A DNA stretch of 64,000 bases from Nitrincola lacisaponensis (GCF_000691225.1 NZ_JMSZ01000032.1:186001-250000), one strand, 5' to 3'; numbered from the stretch's first letter, positions 7,713 to 17,290 are shown. Translations and numbers: made by a program. The notes: generated by a model from the letters alone, not told the origin.

Positions 7713-7802
7713 ACCTTAAACTGCAACTGGGTCATCCAATAGCGTTAACTATAATTATGATACTCGACCTGCCGTCAGTCGGCTGAGTCTGAGAGAGAGT
7801 CA

Positions 7803-9530
7803 ATGAAACCCAACAATTTGATTGCACACCGGGCCTTTGTGGCCTCTCCGGAAACCAATGCGCGTGCGCGGCAGCAGGCGCTGAATGCTATGCCACCCCT
7901 GATGGCCCTGCAGGATGGGTTGATCAGCTATACCAGTCGGGGACACCTGTTGATTCTGGGTCCTGAGGATCTGATCCGACTGGTCGCTGATCAGATACAG
8001 GGGATGGCCAGTATCACCTTGCTGGCGATGGGCAGTGTTTCTTCTCAGGAAGATGAGCATCTCGAACGCGCCCTTCAGGCGGCATCTCATTTAACACCCA
8101 TTTATTTGCCTTTTGCATCCCTGGACGGTTGGCTGGGGGCCTTCAATCTGCGTGTTACCACCCCCGGCGGTGAGCAGATTAACCCGGCGGAAGTGAGTGC
8201 CGGGCAGGTCTGCTTTGATCTGGTGCTGGATTTGAACGATCAGCCCGTGTTGTCAGCTGAGCTGTCGCCACCAGGCTATTTCCATGTTGGTCCGCAAGGC
8301 GACAGGCTGGTTGATGCGCTGGAACAGTTGAGCGGCATGGTGGGGGAGTTTGAAAAGCCGGCCTACGTGCAGGTTAACCACGATATTTGTGCACATGCTG
8401 ATCGTGGCAAAACAGGCTGTACGCGCTGCCTGGATGTATGTCCGGCGGATGCACTGTCAACTCATACCAATACCGCCACTCATGATGCTCAGATCAGTGT
8501 AGATGTGCATCTTTGTCATGGTGCGGGCAGCTGTACGACGGCTTGCCCCACTGGTGCCCTGACATTCGCCGCGCCCCGGCCACAAAGCTGGCTGGACCGT
8601 TTGCGGCACTGTCTGGACAGCTACGCCCAGGCCGGTGGTGAACGTCCGGCCATGTTGTTTCATGCCGAACAGACCGAGCTGGATCTGCAGGCACTGCCTG
8701 CGCATGTGATTCCGGTTTCCCTGGAAGAAGTGGGCGCACTGGGTGCTGAAATCTGGCTGTCTGTGCTGGTTCAGGGCGCGACCTATGTCGTGCTGGTCAC
8801 TGATGCGACAACACCGCCAACACTGTTGAACCTGTTGCAGCGTGAAGTGGCGACCACCGGGCGGTTGCTGGAAGCGCTGGGGCATCTGGCCGCCAGAATC
8901 AGTCTGATGTCTGCAGAGCAGTTGTCAGCAGACCTGCCTTTACTGAATGCACAGCTGGAAGCCTGGGAGGGTTTGCCAGCCGGTGCAGCTTATCCTTATC
9001 AGGGCAAACGCAAAACGCTGAATGAAGCCCTGGATCGTCTGTATGAGCAGGGCGATGGCTCCGATGATCCTGTCGCCTTGCCTAATGGCAGCCCTTACGG
9101 TCAGGTGCTGATTGATCAGACGGATTGCACCCTGTGTATGAGCTGTGTGTCCATCTGTCCGACAGGTGCTTTACGCAGTGCCAGTGAGGAGGCGCCTGTG
9201 TTGGCGTTTCTGGAAGGTGACTGTGTGCAGTGTGGATTGTGTGAACAGAGTTGTCCGGAAAAGGTGATCACTCTGGAGCCGCGCTTTGCACCCGCTGCAG
9301 GTGTTCGTGGCGAGCCGCGTGTCATGAAGCAGGAAGAGCCTTTCCATTGCATCAGCTGTGGCAAAGCCTTTGCCACTCAGAGCACGATTGAAAAAATCAG
9401 TAAAAAGCTTGAAGCACACCCCTATTTTCAGGGTGATGCAGCAAAACGTCTGAAAATGTGTGACGACTGCCGTGTGCGCGACAGTTACCGTGAACTGGCA
9501 GCGGACCCAACCGCTCAGTTGCGTCTGTGA
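7803..9530 (+). CDS. 4Fe-4S polyferredoxin with C-terminal zinc ribbon (fdh operon)
   Basis: A 575-aa soluble protein with two pairs of [4Fe-4S] motifs. The first pair is near residues 195-265 (the first, irregular, ends in CTRCLDVCP; the second contains CTTACP). The second pair is near 445-490 (CTLCMSCVSICP and CVQCGLCEQSCP). A CxxC...CxxC zinc-ribbon-like end (HCISCGKAF and CDDC, about 525-555) follows. Such proteins are standard members of proteobacterial fdh operons between DUF3306 and the TorD-like chaperone. They probably move electrons or assist FDH maturation in the cytoplasm. No signal peptide is seen. It is the first gene after the sigma-54 promoter at 7697. Confidence 0.85.
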   Translation: MKPNNLIAHRAFVASPETNARARQQALNAMPPLMALQDGLISYTSRGHLLILGPEDLIRLVADQIQGMASITLLAMGSVSSQEDEHLERALQAASHLTPIYLPFASLDGWLGAFNLRVTTPGGEQINPAEVSAGQVCFDLVLDLNDQPVLSAELSPPGYFHVGPQGDRLVDALEQLSGMVGEFEKPAYVQVNHDICAHADRGKTGCTRCLDVCPADALSTHTNTATHDAQISVDVHLCHGAGSCTTACPTGALTFAAPRPQSWLDRLRHCLDSYAQAGGERPAMLFHAEQTELDLQALPAHVIPVSLEEVGALGAEIWLSVLVQGATYVVLVTDATTPPTLLNLLQREVATTGRLLEALGHLAARISLMSAEQLSADLPLLNAQLEAWEGLPAGAAYPYQGKRKTLNEALDRLYEQGDGSDDPVALPNGSPYGQVLIDQTDCTLCMSCVSICPTGALRSASEEAPVLAFLEGDCVQCGLCEQSCPEKVITLEPRFAPAAGVRGEPRVMKQEEPFHCISCGKAFATQSTIEKISKKLEAHPYFQGDAAKRLKMCDDCRVRDSYRELAADPTAQLRL

Positions 9531-9536
9531 GGTGTC

Positions 9537-10172
9537 ATGATGGAGATGGATGTAATGACTCAAACCCTGACAGATGAAGATGCTCTGCGGGCTGATATCT
9601 ATGCCTTGCTGGCTGCTCTGTGCCGTCAGCATCCCTCTGATGAGTTGCTGAATTTTCTGGCCTCAATGGAGGTGGATGCGGGAGCTGTGAACACCATGGC
9701 CCAGGCATGGGAGTTTTTGCGTCTGGCTGCGCAGCGTGCCGAGCCAGAAGCACTGGAAGATGAGTATTTGACCCTGTTTATCGGTATTTCCCAAGGGGAG
9801 CTGACTCCGTTTGCGTCCTGGTATCTGACCGGATCGCTGATGGAGGCGCCTCTGATTGAGCTGCGTAATGATCTGGAGCTGTTGGGTTTTTCCCGTCAGC
9901 CAGAGGTGAAAGAGCCGGAAGATCATATCGCAGTGCAGCTGGAAGTGATGAGTGCCCTGATACAACAGGGCGCCAGTCGGGAGCGTCAGGCGGTGTTCTT
10001 TCAGCGACACCTGAATCCCTGGGCCGGTCAGCTCTTTGCTGATATGGCGGGAGCCCCCAGCGCTGTCTTTTACAGTGCGGTGGCCATGCTGGGGCAAGCC
10101 TTTATAAAAACGGAAAGCGTGTATTTACAAAAAAGACCGGATGCCGTTCAAAGCGTACATCTGAGAGGATGA
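9537..10172 (+). CDS. TorD/DmsD-family molybdoenzyme chaperone
   Basis: A 211-aa all-helical protein with the TorD-family signature EDEYLTLFIG (canonical E..Y..LF.G) and the second segment ELRNDLELLGF...EDHIAVQLEVM. Such chaperones bind the twin-arginine leader of a molybdoenzyme and hold it until the cofactor is inserted; here the client should be FdhA. ATG 9537 follows a GAGGTG; ATG 9555 is an alternative. It lies 6 bp after the polyferredoxin stop, so co-transcription is near certain. Confidence 0.88.
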   Translation: MMEMDVMTQTLTDEDALRADIYALLAALCRQHPSDELLNFLASMEVDAGAVNTMAQAWEFLRLAAQRAEPEALEDEYLTLFIGISQGELTPFASWYLTGSLMEAPLIELRNDLELLGFSRQPEVKEPEDHIAVQLEVMSALIQQGASRERQAVFFQRHLNPWAGQLFADMAGAPSAVFYSAVAMLGQAFIKTESVYLQKRPDAVQSVHLRG

Positions 10173-10183
10173 GGAGAGCAATC

Positions 10184-10393
10184 ATGCATAACAATAAACC
10201 GATCAATGAACAGATCAGCCCCGAACGCAGACAATTTCTGCGTGGTGTAGCGGCGGCCTCTGCTGTTGGCCTGGTGGCCACAGCGGGCAGCGCCATGGCA
10301 GATGCCCCGGCTCCTGCGACTGTCTTGCCAGAAGCAGAGCAGGGATACCATGAAACGGATCATATCCGTGCCTATTACGCCAGTTGTCGCTGA
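10184..10393 (+). CDS. fdhX: Small Tat-signal protein of formate dehydrogenase operon
   Basis: A 69-aa protein made almost entirely of a twin-arginine leader (ERRQFLRGVAAASAVGLVA, Arg15-Arg16) ending in AMADA, followed by a short tail with HETDHIRAYYASCR. This matches the 'formate dehydrogenase region TAT target' family (FdhX) found just before the FDH catalytic subunit. ATG 10184 was chosen for its GAGGAG site; ATG 10169 is possible. It may be a small periplasmic partner or a decoy/chaperone for Tat export. The role is not known. Confidence 0.85.
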   Translation: MHNNKPINEQISPERRQFLRGVAAASAVGLVATAGSAMADAPAPATVLPEAEQGYHETDHIRAYYASCR

Positions 10394-10432
10394 TGCGGAC
10401 TGTCACACACTCTGACTGTTGAGGAGAGGAAG

Positions 10433-13294
10433 ATGCGTCTGAATAAAAAAGTCAGTGACACATCACTGGACATGAATCAAAACCGCCTGGGCGTGAGTCG
10501 TCGTGGTTTCCTGAAGGGAACAACACTGGCTGCCGGGGGGATTGCAGCGACAGGATTGCTTGGTAAAGGCATGATTCGCCCGGTTGAGGCGGCGACTCCA
10601 AAATCGTCTGCGCCAGTTGAAGTGAAGCGTACTATCTGTACCCACTGTTCTGTTGGTTGTGGTGTGTATGCGCACGTACAGAACGGTGTCTGGACCTACC
10701 AGGAAGCAGCATTTGATAACCCGATCAACCGTGGTGCTCACTGTGCCAAAGGTGCGGCATTGCGTTATCACGGTCACAGCACCCGTCGTCTGAAATACCC
10801 GATGAAGCTGGAAGGCGGCAAGTGGAAACGCTTGAGCTGGGAGCAGGCCATCAATGAAGTTGGCGACAAGATTGAGCAGATTCGTGCTGAATCCGGTCCT
10901 GACTCGGTATTCTGGCTGGGATCGGCCAAGTTCAATAACGAGCAGGCCTACCTGTTCCGTAAAATGGTATCGCTCTGGGGTACCAACAACGTTGAGCATC
11001 AGGCGCGCATCTGTCACTCAACAACCGTCGCCGGGGTTGCCAACACCTGGGGCTATGGTGCCATGACCAATAGCTACAATGATATGCAGAACTCCAAGTC
11101 GATGCTGTTCATTGGTTCCAACGCAGCTGAAGCGCACCCGGTCTCTCTGCAGCATGTGATGATTGCCAAAGAGCGCAACAACTGCAAGATCGTTGTTGCA
11201 GATCCCCGTTTTACCCGTACAGCTGCCAAAGCGACTCAATATGTGCGCATTCGCCCCGGCTCTGACGTCGCCTATGTCTGGGGTCTGTTGTGGCATATCT
11301 TTGCCAACGGCTGGGAAGACAAGCAGTACCTGGCACAGCGTGTCTATGGTATGGATGAAATCCGTGAAGAAGTGCTGCAGTTCCCGCCTGATGTGGTTGA
11401 GAACATCACCGGTGTAGATGAGCAGACCATGTACCAGACTGCCAAGCTGCTGTCCGATCATCGTCCTGGCTGTGTTGTCTGGTGTATGGGTGGTACACAG
11501 CATACTACCGGTAACAACAACACGCGTGCTTACTGCATTCTTGAGCTGGCGCTGGGCAACATCGGTAAATCCGGTGGTGGTGCCAACATTTTCCGTGGTC
11601 ATGACAACGTTCAGGGCGCGACCGATTTTGGTGTGCTGTCTGACTCTCTGCCTGGTTATTACGGTCTGGCAGAAGGCTCATGGCGTCATTGGGCGGGTGT
11701 CTGGGGTGTTGATTACGAGTGGATTCAAAACCGCTTTGATCAGACGGAGTACCGTGGTGGCAAGCCGATGCATACCAATGGTATTACCGTATCCCGCTGG
11801 ATAGACGGTGTACTGGAAGACAAAGAGAAGATGGCGCAAAACGATAATATTCGTGCCATGTTCTACTGGGGACATGCGGTCAACTCCCAGACCCGTGGTC
11901 CAGAAATGCGTGAGGCGATGAAAAAGCTGGATATGATGGTCATTGTTGATCCCTATCCAACCGTTGCTGCAGTCATGAATGACCGCACCGATGGCGTTTA
12001 CCTGCTGCCAGCCTGTACCCAGTTCGAAACCTATGGTTCAGTGACAGCATCCAACCGCTCAATTCAGTGGCGCAGCAAGGTCATCGATCCGCATTTCGAG
12101 TCCAAGCCAGATCATGAAATCATGTATCTGCTGTCCAAAAAAGTGGGTATTGCTGATCAGGTGTTCAAGAACATTCAGGTAAATGGTGATGAGCCGCTGA
12201 TTGAAGATATCGTGCGGGAGTACAACCGTGGCATGTGGACCATTGGTTATACCGGTCAGAGCCCTGAGCGTCTGAAATATCATCAGGAAAACTGGCACGC
12301 CTTTGACTTCACCAGCCTGCGGGCAGTGGGAACAGACGCTCATGGTGATTTCTACGGTTTGCCCTGGCCCTGTTGGGGAACCCCTGAAATGGGCCATCCG
12401 GGTACCCATGTACTCTATGACACCAGCCTGCCAGTGAAGGATGGAGGCCTGGGCTTCCGTGCCAACTTTGGTGTGGAGCGTAATGGCGAAACCCTTCTGG
12501 CTGAAGGTTCAGCACCCGTTGGTAATGAGATCGGTGATGGCCATCCTGAGTTTACCGCCAATATGCTCAAGCAGCTGGGCTGGTGGGATGATCTGACCGA
12601 GGCTGAAAAAGCTGCTGCCGACGGTAAAGACTGGAAAACAGATCTGTCTGGCGGTATTCAGCGAGTGGCGATCAAACATGGCTGTGCGCCCTTTGGTAAC
12701 GGCAAGGCGCGTACCATTGTCTGGACCTTCCCGGACGCCATTCCGAAGCATCGTGAGCCGCTGTACACCACACGTCGTGATCTGGTGGAAAGCTATCCGA
12801 CCTGGGATGACTTTGAGTCGCTCTACCGTATGCCAACACTGTACAAATCGATTCAGGAACGCGATACCTCGGCTGAGTTCCCCATTATTCTGACCTCGGG
12901 TCGTCTGGTTGAGTATGAGGGTGGTGGTGATGAAACCCGTTCCAACCCCTGGTTGGCGGAGTTGCAGCAGCACATGTTTGTTGAGATCAACCCCTTCAAT
13001 GCCAACACGCTGCGTATCGCTGATGGCGATGATGTCTGGGTGTATGGTCCTGAAGGTGGTCGGGTTCGCGTCAAGGCACTGGTAACCAACCGTGTGGGTC
13101 GTGATGTGGCCTTTATGCCGTTCCATTTCGGTGGCGAATTCCAGGGCGAAGACCTGCGCAGCCGCTACCCGGAAGGCAGTGATCCCTATGTGCTGGGTGA
13201 AGCGGTCAATACCGTGACAACCTACGGTTATGACCCGGTCACCATTATGCAGGAAACCAAATGTACCGTTTGCCGTATTGAGAAAGCGGCCTGA
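10433..13294 (+). CDS. fdhA: Formate dehydrogenase catalytic subunit (Mo/W-bis-MGD, Tat-exported)
   Basis: A 953-aa oxidoreductase of the DMSO-reductase family that oxidises formate to CO2, probably in the periplasm. A Tat leader, SRRGFLKGT, is at 22-30. The [4Fe-4S] ligands are Cys69, Cys72, Cys76 and Cys104 (CTHCSVGC, then CAKG with the conserved Lys106). The metal ligand is Cys194 in ARICHS, flanked by catalytic Arg192 and His195, so this is a cysteine and not a selenocysteine enzyme; no in-frame TGA occurs. The C-terminal cofactor-binding (molydop-binding) domain is about 830-950. GAGGAG precedes ATG 10433. The order fdhX-A-B-C is conserved. Whether it carries Mo or W cannot be read from the sequence, but tupABC nearby makes W plausible. 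Confidence 0.96.
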   Translation: MRLNKKVSDTSLDMNQNRLGVSRRGFLKGTTLAAGGIAATGLLGKGMIRPVEAATPKSSAPVEVKRTICTHCSVGCGVYAHVQNGVWTYQEAAFDNPINRGAHCAKGAALRYHGHSTRRLKYPMKLEGGKWKRLSWEQAINEVGDKIEQIRAESGPDSVFWLGSAKFNNEQAYLFRKMVSLWGTNNVEHQARICHSTTVAGVANTWGYGAMTNSYNDMQNSKSMLFIGSNAAEAHPVSLQHVMIAKERNNCKIVVADPRFTRTAAKATQYVRIRPGSDVAYVWGLLWHIFANGWEDKQYLAQRVYGMDEIREEVLQFPPDVVENITGVDEQTMYQTAKLLSDHRPGCVVWCMGGTQHTTGNNNTRAYCILELALGNIGKSGGGANIFRGHDNVQGATDFGVLSDSLPGYYGLAEGSWRHWAGVWGVDYEWIQNRFDQTEYRGGKPMHTNGITVSRWIDGVLEDKEKMAQNDNIRAMFYWGHAVNSQTRGPEMREAMKKLDMMVIVDPYPTVAAVMNDRTDGVYLLPACTQFETYGSVTASNRSIQWRSKVIDPHFESKPDHEIMYLLSKKVGIADQVFKNIQVNGDEPLIEDIVREYNRGMWTIGYTGQSPERLKYHQENWHAFDFTSLRAVGTDAHGDFYGLPWPCWGTPEMGHPGTHVLYDTSLPVKDGGLGFRANFGVERNGETLLAEGSAPVGNEIGDGHPEFTANMLKQLGWWDDLTEAEKAAADGKDWKTDLSGGIQRVAIKHGCAPFGNGKARTIVWTFPDAIPKHREPLYTTRRDLVESYPTWDDFESLYRMPTLYKSIQERDTSAEFPIILTSGRLVEYEGGGDETRSNPWLAELQQHMFVEINPFNANTLRIADGDDVWVYGPEGGRVRVKALVTNRVGRDVAFMPFHFGGEFQGEDLRSRYPEGSDPYVLGEAVNTVTTYGYDPVTIMQETKCTVCRIEKAA

Positions 13295-13354
13295 ACCCAT
13301 AAAACCTGATGCGGGGTGTTCACCGGGAGGTGGGCACCCATGAGGAGAATATCC

Positions 13355-13999
13355 ATGGCTCGTATGAAATTTTTATGTGACTCAGAGCGCTGTATCGAAT
13401 GTAACGGCTGTGTCACGGCGTGTAAAAATGCCAATGAAACAGAGTGGGGCATTCAGCGTCGTCGTGTCGTGACACTGGATGATGGTGAAGTTGGCAAGGA
13501 GGTTTCTATCTCTGTTGCTTGTATGCACTGCTCGGATGCACCCTGTATGGCTGTATGCCCGACAGACTGCTTCTATCCGACTGAAGATGGACTGATCCTG
13601 CATAACAAGGATGCCTGTATTGGTTGTGGTTACTGCCTCTATGCCTGTCCTTTTGGTGCACCACAGTTTCCCAAGCAGGGTGCTTTTGGTGCACGTGGCA
13701 AGATGGACAAATGTACCTTCTGTGCGGGTGGCCCGGAAAGCGATCCGGTTCTGGAAGAACAGAAGTACGGTGCAAACCGGTTGCGCGAGGGCAAGTTGCC
13801 ACTCTGTGCCGAGATGTGTTCAACCAAAGCACTGTTGGCTGGTGATGCACAGCAGGTGGCGGATATTTTCCGTGAGCGCGTGGTGTATCGTGGCCACCGC
13901 AACAGTGCCTGGGGTTCAGTTGAGCATGAAGCGGCTGAATCTGAGCAACTGGCGCAGCAGGCTGCTGATCTGGCTTATGATGCAACGCAGAGTGTATAA
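13355..13999 (+). CDS. fdhB: Formate dehydrogenase iron-sulfur subunit
   Basis: A 214-aa ferredoxin-like electron-transfer subunit with four [4Fe-4S] motifs: CIECNGCVTAC, CMHCSDAPCMAVCP, CIGCGYCLYACP and a final set (CTFC, then CAEMC). It passes electrons from FdhA to the cytochrome b subunit. It has no own leader and would be exported bound to FdhA. ATG 13355 is chosen over 13316 because GAGGAG precedes it and the family starts MARMKF. 60 bp after fdhA. Confidence 0.95.
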   Translation: MARMKFLCDSERCIECNGCVTACKNANETEWGIQRRRVVTLDDGEVGKEVSISVACMHCSDAPCMAVCPTDCFYPTEDGLILHNKDACIGCGYCLYACPFGAPQFPKQGAFGARGKMDKCTFCAGGPESDPVLEEQKYGANRLREGKLPLCAEMCSTKALLAGDAQQVADIFRERVVYRGHRNSAWGSVEHEAAESEQLAQQAADLAYDATQSV

Positions 14000-14001
14000 C
14001 C

Positions 14002-14988
14002 ATGGAAAGATACTGGTCCGTGCGTGATGCTAAGACCTGGCTGATGCTGTTGCTGGTGGTGCTGATGGCACTGCCGGCAACGGTGCTGGCGCAGAGTGCC
14101 GATGCCCGTCGTGAAGCCTTTCAGGCCATGCCTGGCACCACACCTGAATTCTGGCGTGATGCCGTAGAGGGTGTTAGTGGCCGAACCCAGTCGAACAGTC
14201 CGGGAGCGGATACGCTGATTATGGTGGAAGGTGAGCGCTGGCGTGAAATCCGCAATCAGTGGATCTCTCCCGGTGGTGCTATTGCACTGGGTGGCAGTCT
14301 GTTGGCGATCACACTCTTCTATCTGTTGGTTGGGCAGGTCAAGCTGGAAAATCCGCGTACTGGCAAGAAAATCGAACGCTGGACTCGCTGGGACAGAACC
14401 ATTCACTGGTATGTCGCCGTGTTGTTCATCATCCTCGGCGTAACCGGCTTGTCGATACTCTATGCCAAGTGGTTCCTGATGCCGATTTTGCCTACCAGTG
14501 TCTGGGCGGCCTGGATGACTGCTGCCAAGAACATCCATAACTACCTGGGGCCTCTGTTTGCCATAGGTGTTTTGGCGATGATTCTGAAATGGTTGAAGCA
14601 TAACTTTTTCAACATGACCGACCTGAAGTGGTTCCTGAAAGGTGGCGGTATTGTCGGGAAAGCGCATCCATCTGCGGGTTACCTCAACGGAGGAGAGAAG
14701 GTTTGGTACTGGGTGATCGTGACCGTGGGTCTGACGGTGGTGGTCTCGGGTCTGGTACTGGATTTTCCTAACTTTGGTCAGTCCCGTGAAACCATGCAGT
14801 TGTTTTTGATTATACATGCTGTCGCTTCCTTGATACTGATGGCAGCTGCTTTCGGGCATATTTACATCGGTACCCTTGGCACCGAGGGCGCTTTCGAAGG
14901 GATGAAAACCGGCTATGTGGATGAGTCCTGGGCAAAACAGCACCACGATCTGTGGTACGACGCCGTGAAAAAGAAAACCGGGAGCTGA
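14002..14988 (+). CDS. fdhC: Formate dehydrogenase cytochrome b subunit (gamma)
   Basis: A 328-aa membrane subunit that binds haem b and hands electrons to quinone. It has an N-terminal signal peptide (WLMLLLVVLMALPATVLAQ), a periplasmic stretch of about 85 residues (typical of the Shewanella/Wolinella-type gamma subunit and absent from E. coli FdnI), then helices including HWYVAVLFIILGVTGLSILY and WVIVTVGLTVVVSGLVL. Likely haem/quinone His residues are in RTIHWY, KNIHNYLG, LIIHAV and FGHIYIG. ATG 14002 follows the fdhB stop by 2 bp; no strong ribosome site is seen, so coupling is likely. Confidence 0.92.
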   Translation: MERYWSVRDAKTWLMLLLVVLMALPATVLAQSADARREAFQAMPGTTPEFWRDAVEGVSGRTQSNSPGADTLIMVEGERWREIRNQWISPGGAIALGGSLLAITLFYLLVGQVKLENPRTGKKIERWTRWDRTIHWYVAVLFIILGVTGLSILYAKWFLMPILPTSVWAAWMTAAKNIHNYLGPLFAIGVLAMILKWLKHNFFNMTDLKWFLKGGGIVGKAHPSAGYLNGGEKVWYWVIVTVGLTVVVSGLVLDFPNFGQSRETMQLFLIIHAVASLILMAAAFGHIYIGTLGTEGAFEGMKTGYVDESWAKQHHDLWYDAVKKKTGS

Positions 14989-15016
14989 TCTGCACCACAG
15001 ACAACCCGTTTCCCTC

Positions 15017-15050
15017 AACAGCCATGTTCTTCACCCGACATGGCTGTTTT
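15017..15050 (+). terminator. Terminator after the fdh operon
   Basis: AACAGCCATGT (15017-15027) pairs perfectly with ACATGGCTGTT (15038-15048), followed by TTTTCTATTT. It is a good intrinsic terminator 30 bp after fdhC. Confidence 0.85.
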
Positions 15051-15149
15051 CTATTTCAGGGTCAGAAGATGAAGCTGGCATTTTCCTGTTTTCTGACACC
15101 ATTATCGATATAATCAAACCACTTCTGTTTGCTAGAGGAATCCTTTGAG

Positions 15150-15470
15150 ATGAAGCACTTTGATACGCAGACACGCACTGAACTAGAGGCTGCAGCCTTC
15201 CGCACACTGCTGCAACACCTGGATGCCAACAAGGATGTGCAGAATATTGATCTGATGATTCTGGCTGATTTCTGTCGCAACTGCCTGGCTAAATGGCTGA
15301 TGGCTGCGGCGGAAGCCAAAGGGGAAACCCTGAGCTATGACGATGCCCGTGAGCATGTGTATGGTATGCCTTACGAGCAGTGGAAAGACCTCTATCAACA
15401 GCCTGCTACGCCTGAACAGCTGGCTGCTTTTGCTGAGCGTGAGGCCGCCAAAAAGGGGAACAAATCATGA
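15150..15470 (+). CDS. DUF1244 protein
   Basis: A 106-aa conserved proteobacterial protein. The DUF1244 core is clear: EAAAFRTLLQHLDAN, NIDLMILADFCRNCLAKW and YDDAREHVYGMPYEQWK. The two Cys in FCRNC are conserved in the family. The function is unknown. ATG 15150 was chosen (AGAGGAA upstream); an upstream TTG at 15129 is unlikely. Its stop overlaps the moaB start by 4 bp (ATGA), so it heads a DUF1244-moaB-moeA operon. Confidence 0.88.
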   Translation: MKHFDTQTRTELEAAAFRTLLQHLDANKDVQNIDLMILADFCRNCLAKWLMAAAEAKGETLSYDDAREHVYGMPYEQWKDLYQQPATPEQLAAFAEREAAKKGNKS

Positions 15471-15985
15471 GTGAGGCAGTAGCGTTAAATGTTGCGGTAC
15501 TGACTCTTTCGGATACCCGTACACTGGCTGAAGATCGCTCCGGCGATACACTGGTACAGTTGCTGCAGGCCGCAGGGCATCAGTTAGTTGCGCGAGACCT
15601 GATCCCGGATGATGTCTACCGGATGCGTGCGGTGGTCAGTCAGTGGATTGCTGATCCTTCAATACAGGTCATTCTGACGACCGGCGGCACCGGGTTTTCA
15701 GGTCGGGACTCTACTCCTGAAGCCTTGCGCCCACTGTTCGATACTGAAATTGAAGGTTTTGGCGAGACTTTCCGCCAGGTGTCCTGGGAGGAAATCGGTT
15801 CCTCAACCATTCAGTCACGGGCCTTGGCTGGCTTGGCCAATCGTACGGCGATTTTCTGTTTGCCGGGCTCTACCGGTGCCTGTAAAACAGCCTGGAACCG
15901 TATTCTGCTGGAACAACTGGACAGTCGTCATCGTCCATGTAATTTTGTCGGCATACTGCTGCATGGCAAACAACTGCATAGCTGA
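15467..15985 (+). CDS. moaB: Molybdopterin adenylyltransferase-type protein MoaB
   Basis: A 172-aa MogA/MoaB-fold protein with the molybdopterin-binding motif TTGGTGFSGRDSTPEAL and the Asp-rich loop after it, and the C-terminal CLPGSTGACKTAW. In organisms without MogA it adenylates molybdopterin before metal insertion by MoeA; no mogA is seen here, so this role is likely. It starts within the DUF1244 stop (ATGA overlap) and is followed 32 bp later by moeA. Confidence 0.93.
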   Translation: MSEAVALNVAVLTLSDTRTLAEDRSGDTLVQLLQAAGHQLVARDLIPDDVYRMRAVVSQWIADPSIQVILTTGGTGFSGRDSTPEALRPLFDTEIEGFGETFRQVSWEEIGSSTIQSRALAGLANRTAIFCLPGSTGACKTAWNRILLEQLDSRHRPCNFVGILLHGKQLHS

Positions 15986-16017
15986 TCCCCCTGAGTGCTG
16001 AACAAACGAGGCAAGTC

Positions 16018-17250
16018 ATGACGCAACACTTAATGCCGGTTGAGCAGGCGCTATCCCGAATGCTGGCAATGACGCCGGTGGTGCATGCCACAGAATCCTT
16101 GCCATTGCTGGAGGCTATGGGGCATGTGCTGGCCAGGGATATTTACGCCAGCGTGAATGTGCCGCCAGCAGATAACAGCGCCATGGACGGTTACGCTCTG
16201 CGTCTGGCAGATGCAGGCGCTCCCTTGCCGGTGAGTCAGCGAGTTGCCGCAGGCCAGGCTCCAGGGCCACTGAAGCCTGGTACCTGTGCACGTATTTTTA
16301 CTGGCGCAGAGATACCGGCTGGAGCGGATCTCGTGGTCATGCAGGAAGCTGTCCGGTTTACTGCGTTTGAGGATGTGGTTGTGCCTGATGATCTGGTGTC
16401 TGGGCAGAATATACGCCCTGCAGGGCAGGATATCCGTCAGGGAGATTGTGTGCTTCAGGCCGGTATTCGTCTGGACTACCGCCATCTGGGATTGCTGGCC
16501 AGCATCGGTGTTGCTCAGGTTGAGGTATTCCGGCGGGTGCGGGTTGCGATTCTGTCAACAGGTGATGAGCTGGTGATGCCGGGTCAGACGTTACAGCCGG
16601 GGCAAATCTATAATTCGAATCGTTATCTGTTGCAGGGATTTTTACAGCAGATGGGTGCAGAAGTGGTCAGCTTTGCCCAGGTACCCGACTGCTATGAGAT
16701 GACCTTGACGGCTTTGCGTCAGGCGGCAGAGCAGGCTGATCTGATTATCTCCACCGGCGGTGTGTCGGTCGGGGAAGAAGATCATGTCAAGCCAGCGGTA
16801 GAAGCCCTTGGTCATTTATCGTTGTGGAAACTGGCGATGAAACCGGGCAAGCCGGTTGCCTTTGGTCAGATCGGATCCAGCCTGTTTTTGGGTTTGCCGG
16901 GTAATCCCGTGTCTACTTTCGTGGGTGCCCAGGTGTTTGTGACGCCGGTTTTGGCCAAACTGTCGGGGCAGTCCAGTGGTGATCGCTTATGCCTGTCAGG
17001 GACGGTTGATTTTTCGGCGACGGCACGGATACGCCAGGAATACCTGAGGGTACAGGCTGAGTGGGTTGAAAACCACTGGCGCCTGAGTGCTTTTCCAAAC
17101 CAGAATTCGGGTGTACTGACCTCGGCGATTCGTTGTAATGCGCTGGCAGTATTACCACCTGACACTCATGTGGCACCGGGTGATCGTCTGACGTTCTGGT
17201 TGTATGATGACCGACCCTCACCCTCACCCTCACCCTCACATGATCTGTGA
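16018..17250 (+). CDS. moeA: Molybdopterin molybdenumtransferase MoeA (copy 1)
   Basis: Inserts the metal into adenylated molybdopterin. A 410-aa protein with MoeA domains in order: NSAMDGYAL (catalytic-Asp motif), ARIFTGAEIPAGAD, the molybdopterin-binding core STGDELV...STGGVSVGEEDHV, the MKPGKPVAFGQ loop, and GLPGNPVS. It shares the fold but not close identity with the second MoeA at 25032. The C-terminus ends RPSPSPSPSHDL, encoded by a CCCTCA repeat (separate entry), which looks like a recent extension. Last gene of the DUF1244-moaB-moeA unit. Confidence 0.93.
   Translation: MTQHLMPVEQALSRMLAMTPVVHATESLPLLEAMGHVLARDIYASVNVPPADNSAMDGYALRLADAGAPLPVSQRVAAGQAPGPLKPGTCARIFTGAEIPAGADLVVMQEAVRFTAFEDVVVPDDLVSGQNIRPAGQDIRQGDCVLQAGIRLDYRHLGLLASIGVAQVEVFRRVRVAILSTGDELVMPGQTLQPGQIYNSNRYLLQGFLQQMGAEVVSFAQVPDCYEMTLTALRQAAEQADLIISTGGVSVGEEDHVKPAVEALGHLSLWKLAMKPGKPVAFGQIGSSLFLGLPGNPVSTFVGAQVFVTPVLAKLSGQSSGDRLCLSGTVDFSATARIRQEYLRVQAEWVENHWRLSAFPNQNSGVLTSAIRCNALAVLPPDTHVAPGDRLTFWLYDDRPSPSPSPSHDL
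17215..17238 (+). repeat. Hexanucleotide microsatellite (CCCTCA)x4 in moeA 3' end
   Basis: Four perfect tandem CCCTCA units code for the Pro-Ser repeats at the MoeA C-terminus. Copy changes of 6 bp keep the frame, so only tail length would vary. Confidence 0.9.
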
Positions 17251-17290
17251 TCGGTATCAATTCAGCGCTTCTAGGTGAAAAAGAAAGGGA

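Noticed and set aside
10433-13294. Selenocysteine in FdhA
   Set aside because: The metal-ligand position is an ordinary TGT Cys (residue 194) and there is no in-frame TGA.
13975-15018. A 347-codon open frame antisense to fdhC
   Set aside because: The plus-strand cytochrome b subunit is certain; the antisense product is Gln/His/Arg-rich without domains.
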